Shown here: piece after piece, positions 27,061-36,218 of the stretch
Position numbering within the stretch: position 1 is the stretch's first letter
Layout of the letters: the number at the start of each line of letters is the position of its first letter
NCBI GenBank assembly: GCA_031288415.1
Contig: JAITRL010000345.1
Coordinates: forward strand, 1 to 51,296
Length of the DNA stretch: 51,296 bases
Direction of reading: 5' to 3'
DNA from: Deltaproteobacteria bacterium
GTDB taxonomy: Bacteria; Desulfobacterota; Desulfarculia; Adiutricales; Adiutricaceae
The notes under the pieces: model-generated
What the model was told of the DNA's origin: nothing
What the model saw: only the letters and a program-made list of their open reading frames with translations
The model's database searches: none
Made by a program: the position numbers and the translations under genes

Positions 27061-27063
27061 GTC

Positions 27064-27510
27064 ATGGTTATATTCGACTTGATATGCCAAAACGGACACC
27101 GCTTCGAGGGGTGGTTCGCGGACCTGGCCGATCTTGACGGCCAGATCTCCGGGGGTCTCCTCAACTGCCCTGTCTGCGGGGACACTCATATCCAGCGCCG
27201 GCCTTCCACCTTTGGCCTGGTCAAGTCCCGCCATTCCGAGGCCGCAAGCCGCGAGGCCGGCGATCCCCTGGAACAGAAGAAGGCCGAGCTCATGCGCCAG
27301 CTGGAGCAGCTCTCGGACCGGCTTCAGGAGGACTTCGCCGACGTAGGGGCGGGCTTTTCCGACGAGGCCCTCAAGATGCACTACGGGGCCGCTCCCCGCC
27401 GCAACATCAGAGGGCTTTCCACCAGCGACGAGGAAGAGCGCCTCCGCAAGGAGGGGGTGGAGTTCTTCAAGGCCCCCATGCTAGTCCGCAAGCGCCCCTC
27501 CCCCAACTGA
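27064..27510 (+). CDS. DUF1178 family protein
   Basis: 148 residues from the ATG at 27064 (MVIFDLICQNGHRFEGWFAD). An in-frame GTG at 27055 overlaps the Shine-Dalgarno and is unlikely. Family features are the N-terminal Cys and G-H-x-F-E-G-W-F, CPVCG (a Zn-ribbon-like C-x-x-C), a charged coiled segment (about 68-95) and the C-terminal RGLSTSDEEERLRKEGVEF. The biochemical role is unknown. It appears to be a single gene with a strongly structured leader, so its translation may be controlled. Confidence 0.88.
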   Translation: MVIFDLICQNGHRFEGWFADLADLDGQISGGLLNCPVCGDTHIQRRPSTFGLVKSRHSEAASREAGDPLEQKKAELMRQLEQLSDRLQEDFADVGAGFSDEALKMHYGAAPRRNIRGLSTSDEEERLRKEGVEFFKAPMLVRKRPSPN

Positions 27511-27832
27511 CGCCAGCCGCCGGCCCCGCGCCCAGGCGGCGCGCCTCTCCCTGTCCCGGCCGCCGCCCGGCTCCAGGCCCTGGCTTTGGAGCCGCTCATG
27601 AAGCCCCGCGCGGGAGCCGCGGCCGCCTCAGGTTCTTTCCCCCCCTTATCGACCCCCGCCTTTAACGCCAGGCCCTTTCATTGCCGCCGGAGCCTTCCCG
27701 GGAAGAGGCTCCCCCCGCCGCATTTCCTTGGGCGGGCCGCCGTTCACTTTCCCCTTCAAGGCCTTGAGCGGCGCCCTGTGCCAAGGCTTCAAGCCATGCG
27801 CCGGGCGCCGCGCAGGAGCCGGAAACCGCTTC
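27511..27832. other. Intergenic spacer
   Basis: 322 bp with no gene, terminator or convincing promoter visible. An in-frame extension of the downstream GGDEF gene to 27728 is open but shows no conserved sequence. Confidence 0.45.
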
Positions 27833-29344
27833 ATGGTTGACACGAAAAGAGAGGGCGACCCCGGGCTCACGCCGCGCGCGCCCGAGAGGCGAGGGGAGGC
27901 GGACCGGGAATTCCGCCGCCTGGAGGGGGACAAAGAGGCCCTTCTGCGCGCCGTACGGCCCCTCCTGCACGTGGCCGCGGTGGCCCTGGCCAGGGAGCGG
28001 CGGGAAGGGGAGGATCCGCCCTACGGGACGGGCGAGCTTTCCTGCGAGGTGGAGGAGTCCGTCAGGGCCATCAGGCGCGGCGAGCCCGACCCGGAAGCCC
28101 TGGCCGGGCTTTCGGAACGTCTCGGGAGCCATTTCCGCGTGAAGCCCGATGCGCGCCCAGGGCGCGGCAGGGGGGAGGCCGCCCGCCCGTCTGCGCCGCC
28201 CCTGCGGGAGGAGGGCGCCGCCCCCCCCGCCTCGGCCTATTTCGACATCGGGCCTTTCGCCAAGTTCCTGGAGCTCGCGGGCGAGCTGCGGGGCGGGCGC
28301 TACCTCGATCAGGTCAGGGTCCTGCGCGCGGCGGTGTCGGCCGGGGAAGGCCTTGACGGCTTCGCGGCCACGCTCTCGGCCTTCCTCCTGAAGCTGGCGG
28401 GCGAGCTGAGCTCGGAGAGGCGGGACATAGCGGCCAGGCTGTCGACCATCATCCGCACCCTCGTGAACCTGGAAAACGAGTTCCGGAGCTTTCTGGAGAA
28501 GTCCATCACCTACCTGGACGAGAACGAGGCCTCCTTCATCGGCGGGGTGAGCCAGAGGGTGGAGAGCATCCAGGAGCGCCTCGCCGAGGCCAAGGACAAC
28601 GACGTCAACGGGCTCATCAGCCTCATCGCCGAAGAGATGGAGCTCATCTCGTCCGCGATCCGCCGGAAGACCGAGGACGACGAGTCCAGGCTGGCCATGC
28701 TCCGGGACGAGAAGGTTGTCCTGGAGTCGAGCCTGGACACGGTGCGCCGGGACTACGACTCCTTCGTCCAGCAGAGCAAGCGCATGCTCAGGGAGATCGA
28801 GGAGATGCGCGCGATAGCCCTCCGGGACGGCCTGACCAAGGTCTTCAACCGCCGGGCGTACGACGAGCAGCTGCTCCTGACCCTCCTGAACTTCAAGACC
28901 GGCAAGCTCGCCGCCTTCTCCCTGGTGATCTTCGACATCGACCATTTCCGCGACGTCAACAACCGCTACGGCCACCAGGCGGGGGACAGGATCCTGGTGC
29001 ACATGGCGGGTTCAGTCACCGCGGCGGTCAGGTCCGACGACTTCGTGTTCCGCTACGGCGGGGACGAGTTCGTGATCCTCCTGCCCGGAGCCTCGCTTTC
29101 CGACGCCTGCATGGTGGCCGAGAAGATCCGCCGCTCGGTGGACAACGTGGAGTTCGTCATCGGCAAGGGCGGGACCGAGTCCCTGCGGGTCACCATCAGC
29201 ATGGGCGTGGCCGAGGCTCGCCCCGGCGACACGCCCGGCTCCATCCTCGCCCGCGCCGACAAGGCGCTGTACGCCTCCAAGAGGGCCGGCCGGAACCGCG
29301 TGACGGCCGCGGACGACGAGTTCCAGGGGCAGGGCACGGCCTGA
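27833..29344 (+). CDS. Diguanylate cyclase (GGDEF domain)
   Basis: 503 residues from the ATG at 27833. Residues about 1-105 and a Pro/Ala/Arg-rich linker precede a long helical, probably coiled-coil region (about 140-330: EFRSFLEKSITYLDENEASF..., KRMLREIEEMRAIA). The GGDEF domain starts at LRDGLTKVFNRRAYDE, has FDIDHFRDVNNRYGHQAGD and ends near YASKRAGRNRV. The active-site motif R-Y-G-G-D-E-F is intact (GGDEF at 409-413), and an inhibitory-site R-x-x-D (RSDD, 400-403) sits five residues before it. It should therefore make cyclic di-GMP from two GTP with product feedback. No membrane segment or named sensor domain is seen. The Shine-Dalgarno is weak, so the start is uncertain. Confidence 0.92.
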   Translation: MVDTKREGDPGLTPRAPERRGEADREFRRLEGDKEALLRAVRPLLHVAAVALARERREGEDPPYGTGELSCEVEESVRAIRRGEPDPEALAGLSERLGSHFRVKPDARPGRGRGEAARPSAPPLREEGAAPPASAYFDIGPFAKFLELAGELRGGRYLDQVRVLRAAVSAGEGLDGFAATLSAFLLKLAGELSSERRDIAARLSTIIRTLVNLENEFRSFLEKSITYLDENEASFIGGVSQRVESIQERLAEAKDNDVNGLISLIAEEMELISSAIRRKTEDDESRLAMLRDEKVVLESSLDTVRRDYDSFVQQSKRMLREIEEMRAIALRDGLTKVFNRRAYDEQLLLTLLNFKTGKLAAFSLVIFDIDHFRDVNNRYGHQAGDRILVHMAGSVTAAVRSDDFVFRYGGDEFVILLPGASLSDACMVAEKIRRSVDNVEFVIGKGGTESLRVTISMGVAEARPGDTPGSILARADKALYASKRAGRNRVTAADDEFQGQGTA

Positions 29345-29537
29345 AGCCGGGAGGCGCCCGGAAAATGAAGGGAGCGGGCCTGCGCCCCGCGGCGCGCCGG
29401 GCCCATCGGCAACGGACGGGCAGGTGGCCGCCTCGGGGGGCGGGAAAAGGCGGCCGGCATCCCTTGGCGGAAAGCGGACGGCGATCCTGAGCGGGGAACG
29501 CGCCGCCTCGCGAGGGGCTGCGGCCTTGCCTGCGCCG

Positions 29538-31235
29538 TCAGGGCGCCGGAGTTCCGCCGTCCGGATCTTCCGGCGGGCATGCGGCTCCCTCCTTAGGGCC
29601 CGCGATCTCCCCGCGGCCCTTCCATGCGGCGATCGCCCTTGTCTCTTCGGATACGGCTATGCCTAAAAGGATCGGATCCGGGTAAGGGCCGGCGTAATTC
29701 CTCTTGAGTATCTGGTTCAGGGCCTCGTCCGCCGCCCGCTCCCCTGTTTCGCTTCCGCCGAAGACCTTCAGTTCCAGGATCCAGGCGCGCCGGCCCCGTC
29801 TGACGACGATGTCGGCCCTTCCCAGGTTCCCGTGGACCTCGGGCAAGGCGTCGGCGCCGATCCCGTACAGGTACGACAGCAAGTTCGAGCGGCACGGCCG
29901 TTCGCCGAGCCTGGCGCGGGGTTGCGGCCCTGCCGGCTTCCCGCCCCCGGCCGGGTCATGATCATCGCAGGCGATGCGGGCCAGGAGACGGTCAAGCTCC
30001 GCGATCACCTCGGCCGCGCAGGCTTTGTCCAAAGCCTCGAGAAAGCCGCGCCTGGATTTCTCGTATTCGGCGGAGTCGCCGAACAGGTTCGCCATCAGCA
30101 GCTTGGACATGGACTCGTGCACTTCCTCGTTGGGATAATCCAGCGTGAACCTGTCAGCCGAATCGCCGGGCCTCAGGCTTAAGTAGCCAGCCTGGTAAAG
30201 GCAGCTCCAGGGCGGGGCCGTGTCGGGCTCGCCGGGGTTTTCGGCGGAATTCCTGTCGACGGGGAACCCGCGGAACTCCTCGACGGTCAGCCTGCGATTT
30301 TTCAGGTACTCCGCCAGGTATGAGGGGGTCCCGGAAGAGAACCAGTAATTCGTGAATATTCCGCCGAACTCCGAAAAGAACTGCAGGGTCGAATAAGGGT
30401 TGTACACCTTTGTCACGCCGTCGAAGCAGAAGCCGTCGTAGTACGCCCGGAGCTTTTCCAAAAAGGCCTCTTCGCTCATGCCCAGGGTTCCGGCCGTCTC
30501 CCGTATGTGCGGGCCGAACCGGCGCTTAAGCTCGTCATGCGTGAAGCCCAGGAAGGACCCGAACCCGGGCTTGACTGAGATGTCCGTGAGATGGTTGAAC
30601 GACGAGAAGACGCCCATGCGCGAGAATTTGCTGATGCCGGTGACGAAAAGGAAAGAGATGCGCTTGTAGGAGTTTTTCAGCTGCGTGTAGTATCCGCGCA
30701 GTATCCTGCGCGCCTTTTCGGCCTCTTCCGGGCTGTCGAGGAAATCCAAGAGCGGCCTGTCGTACTCGTCGACGAGCACCGCGGCCGGGCGCCCGTGTTT
30801 TCGGGAGCATTCCGAGACAAGACTTTGCAGGATCTCCCCGGCAGGGTAGTCCTGAGGAACCTCGACCTCCAGGCCAGCTGCCGCCGCGAGGGTCATGCGC
30901 CTCAGGGAGCCGACGAGCTCTTCAGGCCCCATATCCGTGGCGGCTTTGCTCATGTCCAGCCGGATGACCGGGCGCGGGGCGAAGCGCGCCTCGCCGAGCC
31001 TGCTTTCGATCGCCAGCCCCGCGAACAGCTCCCTGTCGCCGGAAAACACCGCTTCGATGGTGTCCACCGTCAGCGTCTTGCCGAAGCGCCTCGGGCGGGA
31101 AAGAAACCATACGTTGGTCGGGCTTGCGATCAGATCGGCGATACGGCCCGTCTTGTCCACGTAAACCCAGCCGTTTACGATGATTCTCTCGAAGCTCTGC
31201 TCGCCGACGGCTACGCCTTGAAGGGGTCCCGTCAT
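29538..31235 (-). CDS. AAA-ATPase-like protein with C-terminal PD-(D/E)XK nuclease domain
   Basis: 565 residues, ATG at 31235 after GGGAGG. It belongs to the AAA-ATPase-like family with a fused PD-(D/E)XK domain that is abundant in gut and symbiotic bacteria. The N-terminus shows the typical VDKTGRIADLI and a P-loop variant SRPRRFGKTL (46-55). Walker B is VLVDEYDRPL (153-162). YYDGFCF and KVYNPYSTLQFF are further hallmarks. The nuclease motif is D475...E488-x-K490 (GRADIVV...ILELKV). Family function is unproven; mobile or selfish-element and defence roles have been suggested. Its composition is visibly less GC-extreme than its neighbours, consistent with acquisition by transfer. It is a single-gene unit. 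Confidence 0.9.
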   Translation of the reverse strand: MTGPLQGVAVGEQSFERIIVNGWVYVDKTGRIADLIASPTNVWFLSRPRRFGKTLTVDTIEAVFSGDRELFAGLAIESRLGEARFAPRPVIRLDMSKAATDMGPEELVGSLRRMTLAAAAGLEVEVPQDYPAGEILQSLVSECSRKHGRPAAVLVDEYDRPLLDFLDSPEEAEKARRILRGYYTQLKNSYKRISFLFVTGISKFSRMGVFSSFNHLTDISVKPGFGSFLGFTHDELKRRFGPHIRETAGTLGMSEEAFLEKLRAYYDGFCFDGVTKVYNPYSTLQFFSEFGGIFTNYWFSSGTPSYLAEYLKNRRLTVEEFRGFPVDRNSAENPGEPDTAPPWSCLYQAGYLSLRPGDSADRFTLDYPNEEVHESMSKLLMANLFGDSAEYEKSRRGFLEALDKACAAEVIAELDRLLARIACDDHDPAGGGKPAGPQPRARLGERPCRSNLLSYLYGIGADALPEVHGNLGRADIVVRRGRRAWILELKVFGGSETGERAADEALNQILKRNYAGPYPDPILLGIAVSEETRAIAAWKGRGEIAGPKEGAACPPEDPDGGTPAP

Positions 31236-31392
31236 TTTTTCCTCCCGGGCTCGCGCGGGCTCATGCGCCCCTGAACGTCCATGCGGTCGCGGTTCCCGGC
31301 CGGACCGGCATGGGGCCCGCCAACCGTCTGGCGCCGGGGGGCGGGGAACGGCAGGCGTTCCGCGGCCGCGCCCTAAGGCCCTTGCCGCCCCG

Positions 31393-32163
31393 CTAGCGGT
31401 CCCGGCCGTCCTTTCCCTCGCGGCGGTCCCGGCGGGTCTGGGTCTTCCAGTCGGGGGAGTCGCTGAAGCGGCCCTTCTTCTTCCCGCGGAGGGCCTGACC
31501 CCGCGGGTCGGGCAACGGGAAGCCCAGGGCCGCCATGGGCGTCTCGGGTGCCTTGGCCGCGGGCTTTTTTGGCTCCTGCTCCTCGAGGGGCCTCACCGGG
31601 GGCCCCGCGAGGAACTCCGCGGGGATCTCGTCCGCGAGCCACAGGGTTTCCGCGAAAGGCGAAAAGATCACGCCCTTGTCCCGCGCCCTGGCGGCGAAGA
31701 CCTTGACGGCCACCGGGTCCGGGCAGAACCTTTTCGCGACCTTGAGGGCCTGCTCCCTGTCAGCGAAGAGCGGCAGGCGGGTTTCCCGCGGCCTTCTGGG
31801 CCTCAGGCCGTTCTCCCAGGCGAAACGCCAGCCCTGGGGCTTCAGGGCGCACCAGAGCTCCTTGGGGAGGGCCAGATCCGGCGGAAGCGGCGGCGGGCCG
31901 CTCTGGAGGGCGGGCTTGAGGCGGAACTGCCCCCCCTCGGCCTCGAAGGGCGAGGAGCCGCCGGGCTGGTTGACCAGTTCCATTATCCGGGTCTCGTTCA
32001 CGGACCGGTAGCCGTCCTCGTCGCGCAGGGCGGCGACGAGCTCCTTGAGGGGCACGTAGCCGCCGTCCCCCGGGACCAGGCCGTACTCGTGCGGGGCCGT
32101 GTCCAGAGCGTAACGGATAAGTTTCTCCAGGGCGGAGCGGCCCTGGCTTGTCTTGCTGGGCAT
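31393..32163 (-). CDS. KptA/Tpt1-like protein lacking canonical catalytic residues
   Basis: 256 residues from the ATG at 32163 (MPSKTSQGRSALEKLIRYAL); the open frame continues upstream but is Arg/Pro-rich. Residues 11-45 align with the winged-helix start of RNA 2'-phosphotransferase KptA. Residues 101-186 (ELWCALKPQG..., GLRPRRPRETRLPLFADREQALKVAKRFCPDPVAVKVFA, GVIFSPFAETLWLADEIPAEFL) follow its ADP-ribosyltransferase-like half. The Arg of L-R-H-x-P is replaced (ALDTAP) and the His-Gly-Thr of L-Y-H-G-T is replaced (LWCAL). Those residues are essential for removing the tRNA 2'-phosphate in canonical enzymes. A Lys/Arg-rich tail (226-256) could bind nucleic acid. It may be a divergent enzyme or a non-catalytic RNA or nucleotide binder. 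Confidence 0.75.
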   Translation of the reverse strand: MPSKTSQGRSALEKLIRYALDTAPHEYGLVPGDGGYVPLKELVAALRDEDGYRSVNETRIMELVNQPGGSSPFEAEGGQFRLKPALQSGPPPLPPDLALPKELWCALKPQGWRFAWENGLRPRRPRETRLPLFADREQALKVAKRFCPDPVAVKVFAARARDKGVIFSPFAETLWLADEIPAEFLAGPPVRPLEEQEPKKPAAKAPETPMAALGFPLPDPRGQALRGKKKGRFSDSPDWKTQTRRDRREGKDGRDR

Positions 32164-33140
32164 GGCGGGAAAACTCCTGAGGCGCCTCGCGGGCCGCGGC
32201 GCTCCTCCCTTCCGCGCCGCTTCTCCGGCTCGCGCCCTCCGGGCCTTCCGCAGGGGCAGGCCTGCCTGGCGTAGCCGCGCCTTTAAGCCGGGCCGCAGGC
32301 AGGGGGGCCGGAAGGGCCGAAAACCCCAGGTTCCCGGATAAAGGGCCTTCGGCCCTGAGGCATCCTCGGCCGCTTCCGGCGGGAGAGCCTTGCCGAAAAG
32401 GGGCTGGTCAAGAGAGGGCGGAAGAGCGCGCCGGACATCGCTTGGACTTGTCCTGGCCTGTCCGCCTGAGTGAGGATGCGGGTTCGGCCTTCGGGGGGAA
32501 GCGGACCTCGGGAGGCGAGTCCCCGCGCGGGCGGCCTCCGCAGGCACGGCGGAAACCGGCAGGAAGCCGGCCTGGCGATGCGGCCATTTTAACATCAGTC
32601 CCGCGGCCGGGCCAGGATTTTCGCGGCTCGGGCTCTCGGTTTCCTGACGGGGGGGGGCGGCGCCCGTTCGGGTCTTTCAGAGAAACGGCCGTCTTTCCTT
32701 AAACAGTAAGGCCTGCGGTCATATTCGCATTCAGGCCGCACGGCCTTCCGGCGGCCTGCCGGGCGGCAAGGCGCCCCGGGGAGCATGGCCCGGAGCGCCC
32801 ATGCCGCGAAGACGCGAAGTTCCGGGGAGCGGCGGGGGCGCTTCCGCAGGGATTTTCGAGGGGCCGCGATCCCCGCAAGCGGCGGCGCCGCTTCGGCCCC
32901 TCCCGGCCTTCCTTTAGGCATGGCTCGGCGCCGCGCGGAGGGCGGCCTGAACTTTTGCGGGAACGGCGGCAGGGATTCCGGAGAGGGGGGAGCCGGGGAG
33001 GGCCTGTCAGCCGGCTTGAAGGGCCAGAGGACGGCGAGCCGTAAGCGCCGGCCCTGGGCGCCTTGGCGCCCTCGCCCGGCCCCAGGGCTCATCGCGCACA
33101 CTTTGCCTTGCCCCGGACCCCTTTCCGTCTTAGGCCCTGC

Positions 33141-33200
33141 CGCGCGCTTTCCCGCTTCATGGGGCCATGCCGCGCGCTTTTCCGCTTCATGGGGCCATGC
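33141..33200. repeat. 30-bp tandem duplication
   Basis: Units 33141-33170 and 33171-33200 (CGCGCGCTTT...GGGGCCATGC) differ at one base. No gene is assigned here. Confidence 0.8.
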
Positions 33201-33702
33201 CCTTGGGCTTTCCCGCGGCCTTGCCCCGGCCCCCTGCGGCCGGGGCTTCGCCGCCTCTGCCCGTAGCCTCATGAAGACCGGCTGGCCGAGGGGGCCGCAT
33301 GAAGCCTCATTGCCCGCCGGGAGGGGCCTTCCGTCTCCAAAGCGCCGCTCCCGCCCGCCTGCCCGCAGGGCGGGCGGGGCTTGCCGAAGGCCGCGGCGCG
33401 GCGGGCGGGTTTCCGGTCGCCCCGTCAATGACTCCGTCCTCCTGCCGCAGCCTTTCGGGCCTTCCCGGTCCGCCGGAAAGGCGCGCACGGCGATTCATGG
33501 GCCGGTCGCGCGACGTTTGCGGCTGTTCTCGCCGGCGCGCCTCGGCGAAAGTCCGGCCGGCCGGGCTTGAGCGGTCCTTGCCGCGGCGGCGGCTTTTCCG
33601 CGAGGGGGCCTCAAGCGGGAGGCCGCAAGGGGCGGGTGAGAGGGAAGGCGGACCGGCAGCCGGAATAAGCGGCTTTCTTTTCCTGCGTTACCCCTCAATG
33701 TT

Positions 33703-33731
33703 TTGACAAAGTATAACTTTTGCGCTAGAAA
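33703..33731 (+). promoter_or_regulatory. Candidate promoter for porGDAB
   Basis: Perfect TTGACA at 33703-33708, a 17-bp spacer and TAGAAA at 33726-33731, in one of the few AT-rich patches. The porG start is about 450 bp downstream, implying a long GC-rich leader. Confidence 0.5.
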
Positions 33732-34182
33732 TTGGTGGAGGCGCCCGCCCGGGGGCCCCGCGCAATTGCAGCAGCCGCTGTTTTCCGTTAAGATCCGCTT
33801 AAGGCGTCTCAGGACCGCCCCGGGGAACCCGGCGAAGTTTGGGGACAGGGCGAAAAGGAGCCCAAGCGGGTCAAGCGGTTTTGAGCCGTACGGCAATCAG
33901 GCGGCCAAACCCTTCCCGTTCAGCCCGGCCGGGCCGCTGTCCCGGATTCTGACGTTTTTCGCGCCCGGCCCAGGTGGCAGGGGCGGCCCTCCCGGGGCCC
34001 CCCGCCGGGCGGGGAGGCCCGCCGGGCCGTCTCCCGCCGGGAGCCCGCCGGACCTGCGGCCGACCGCCCGAGCACCCGCCCCCCCCCCCGCCTGAGGGCC
34101 GGGGCCCCCCGGCAAACCCCGCCGGGGCCGCCGGCCCTCTTGAAGGGGGCCCCGCAAACACGAAAGACCAGGAGAACCATTC

Positions 34183-34737
34183 ATGATCGAAATCAGGTTC
34201 CACGGCCGCGGAGGGCAGGGCGCCGTCACCTCCGCGGAGCTAATGGCCCAGACGGCGATAGCGAGGGGCCGCTACGCGCAGGCCTTCCCGAGCTTCGGGC
34301 CGGAGAGGCGCGGCGCCCCTGTGACCGCCTTCCTGCGGATCTCCGACGCGCCGATCCGGGTGCGGGAGAAGGTATACAGCCCCGACGTGGTGGTGGTCCT
34401 GGACCCCACGGTCATGAGCGTCACCCGCGTGGACTCAGGGCTCAAGCCCGACGGGTGGCTCCTGGTCAACACCCACAAGAGCCCCGCCGACGTGAAGCGG
34501 GAGTTCGGCTACTCCCAGAAGGTGGTGACGCTGGATGCCATGGGCATCGCCCTCGAGATACTCAAGGTCCCCATCACCAACACGGTGATGCTGGGGGTAT
34601 TCGCCAAGGTCCTGGGGGAGGCCACCCCGGAGGACGTGAAGGGGCCTTTCGTCAGCCGCTTCGGCGAGGCCCTCGCCGCCAAGAACCAGGCCGCTTTCGA
34701 GAAGGCCTACGCCGAGACCCGGACGGAGGTGCAGTGA
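34183..34737 (+). CDS. porG: Pyruvate:ferredoxin oxidoreductase, gamma subunit
   Basis: 184 residues, ATG after [24 protein letters not shown] (5-23), [18 protein letters not shown] and the ending typical of the PorG/PorC family identify the gamma subunit of the four-subunit enzyme. It contributes to coenzyme-A binding in the Por complex, which oxidises pyruvate to acetyl-CoA and CO2 with reduction of ferredoxin. First gene of a tight operon: stop and the next ATG are one base apart. Confidence 0.95.
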
Positions 34738-34738
34738 C

Positions 34739-35038
34739 ATGGCCAAGGAGATCGACGCCCTCATGAAGGTCCGGGACCTTCCCGCGGGCTTCACGGCCGA
34801 GCCGGGGAGCACCCTGGCCTTCAAGACCGGGGACTGGCGCAGCATGCGCCCCAAGCTGGACCGCGAGAAGTGCATCTACTGCGGGTTCTGTTACATCTAC
34901 TGCCCTGACGGGGTTTACCAGGACATGGGAAAGGACGAGAAGTGGTACAAGCCGGACTTCGACTACTGCAAGGGTTGCGGGGTCTGCGCCCACGAGTGCC
35001 CCAAGGACTGCATCGAGATGGTGCTGGAGGAGGTCTGA
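34739..35038 (+). CDS. porD: Pyruvate:ferredoxin oxidoreductase, delta subunit (2x[4Fe-4S])
   Basis: 99 residues. Two C-x2-C-x2-C-x3-C motifs, C45/C48/C51/C55 and C77/C80/C83/C87, bind two [4Fe-4S] clusters that carry electrons from the TPP-linked cluster of PorB to external ferredoxin. The short N-terminal extension (1-40) is typical for PorD. The ribosome-binding site GGAGGT lies within the end of porG, suggesting coupling. Confidence 0.96.
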   Translation: MAKEIDALMKVRDLPAGFTAEPGSTLAFKTGDWRSMRPKLDREKCIYCGFCYIYCPDGVYQDMGKDEKWYKPDFDYCKGCGVCAHECPKDCIEMVLEEV

Positions 35039-35042
35039 AGCC

Positions 35043-36218
35043 ATGGCAGGCAAACCCATAGGACTGGAAGTCTCCCTGGCGGTGGCCGAGGCGGTGAGGC
35101 TCTGCGACGCCGACGTCGTGGCGGCCTACCCCATCACCCCCCAGACCCACATAGTCGAGCATCTCTCGGAGCTTGTGGCCGACGGCAAACTCGACGCGGC
35201 GTACATCCCCGTCGAGTCCGAGCAGTCGGCCATGAGCTCCTGCATCGGGAGCGCGGCCGCCGGCGCGAGGACGTTCACGGCCACGAGCTCCCAGGGCCTG
35301 GCCCTCATGAACGAGATGCTCTACATCGCGCCGGTCCTGCGGACCCCCGTAGTGATGGCCATCGTCAACCGCGCGCTTTCCGCCCCCATCAACATCTGGA
35401 ACGACCACTCCGACATCATGAGCGTAAGGGACGCGGGCTGGGTGGCCGTCTTCGCCGAGAACGGCCAGGAGTCCCTGGATCTCACCGTCATGGCCTTCCG
35501 CATCGCGGAGGACCCCAGGGTGTCGCTCCCGGTGAGCGTGAACATCGACGGCTTCACCCTCTCCCACTTCATCGAGCCCGTGGTCCTGCCCGAGCCCGGG
35601 GAGGTCGCGGGGTACCTGCCCCCCTTCAGGCCGCTGGTGAAGCTGGACATAGCGAAACCCGTCTCCATCGGCCTGCTGGGGACCCCCGAGAGCTACACCG
35701 AGGCGCGCAAGGCCACCGACGACGTGCTGCTCGCCTCCAAGGCCGTGGTGTCCGAGGCCTTCGCGGACTTCAGGAAGCATTTCGGCCGCGAGTACAATCT
35801 CGTCGAGACCTACCTGACCGAGGACGCCGAAACTATCCTGGTCACCATGGGGTCCATCTCCGAGACCGCCATGACCGCGGTGGACGAGATGCGCGCGGAG
35901 GGCGTCAAGGTCGGCGTCGTGCGTATCCGCCTCTGGCGCCCCTTCCCGGTCGAGGAGTTCAAGGCGGCGATCCGCCCCGCCAAGAACCTTGCCGTCATCG
36001 ACCGCCACATGGTCCTGGGAGTGCCCGACGGGCCCGTGGCCCTGGAAGTCAAGTCGCTCCTGTACGCTGACCCTGTCCGCCCCGCGATATCCAATTACGT
36101 CCTGGGCCTGGGCGGCCGCGACGTGACCCGGGACGATTTCAAGCACATCACAAAGAGGGCCCAGGAACCGGAAGCGCCGGGCCGGCCCCGTTTCGAGCTG
36201 GTGGGGGTATGGGAATGA
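35043..36218 (+). CDS. porA: Pyruvate:ferredoxin oxidoreductase, alpha subunit
   Basis: 391 residues. GLEVSLAVAEAVRLCDADVVAAYPITPQT (with the invariant YPITPQT), VESEQSAMSSCIGSAAAGARTFTATSSQGL and the C-terminal transketolase-like part (GSISETAMTAVDEMRAEGVKVGVVRIRLWRPFP) match PorA. It carries the pyrimidine-side TPP and pyruvate-binding domains. GGAGG lies five bases before the porD stop. The close match to pyruvate-type rather than 2-oxoglutarate- or branched-chain-type enzymes is by motif recognition; substrate breadth was not testable. Confidence 0.95.
   Translation: MAGKPIGLEVSLAVAEAVRLCDADVVAAYPITPQTHIVEHLSELVADGKLDAAYIPVESEQSAMSSCIGSAAAGARTFTATSSQGLALMNEMLYIAPVLRTPVVMAIVNRALSAPINIWNDHSDIMSVRDAGWVAVFAENGQESLDLTVMAFRIAEDPRVSLPVSVNIDGFTLSHFIEPVVLPEPGEVAGYLPPFRPLVKLDIAKPVSIGLLGTPESYTEARKATDDVLLASKAVVSEAFADFRKHFGREYNLVETYLTEDAETILVTMGSISETAMTAVDEMRAEGVKVGVVRIRLWRPFPVEEFKAAIRPAKNLAVIDRHMVLGVPDGPVALEVKSLLYADPVRPAISNYVLGLGGRDVTRDDFKHITKRAQEPEAPGRPRFELVGVWE

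Larger units (their letters stand above)
25099..27063. other. Nearly 2-kb gene-free region with several DNA signals
   Basis: No supported gene is seen on either strand. It holds the polypyrimidine tract 26141-26323, a consensus-like promoter at 26574-26602, a 16-bp palindrome at 26922-26937 and a structured leader at 27007-27060. The part before 25630 is ordinary GC-rich spacer. Confidence 0.6.
32164..34182. other. 2-kb gene-free region upstream of porGDAB
   Basis: Overlapping open frames up to about 300 codons exist on both strands, but they are Arg/Pro/Ala-rich without family motifs or ribosome-binding sites. The region contains a 30-bp tandem duplication (33141-33200) and a candidate promoter (33703-33731). 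The last 250 bp before porG are extremely GC-rich. Confidence 0.5.

Noticed and set aside
32595-33570. Overlapping 260-300-codon frames on both strands
   Set aside because: Arg/Pro/Ala-rich, no Shine-Dalgarno, no conserved motif, and a 30-bp tandem repeat in the middle; best treated as non-coding.
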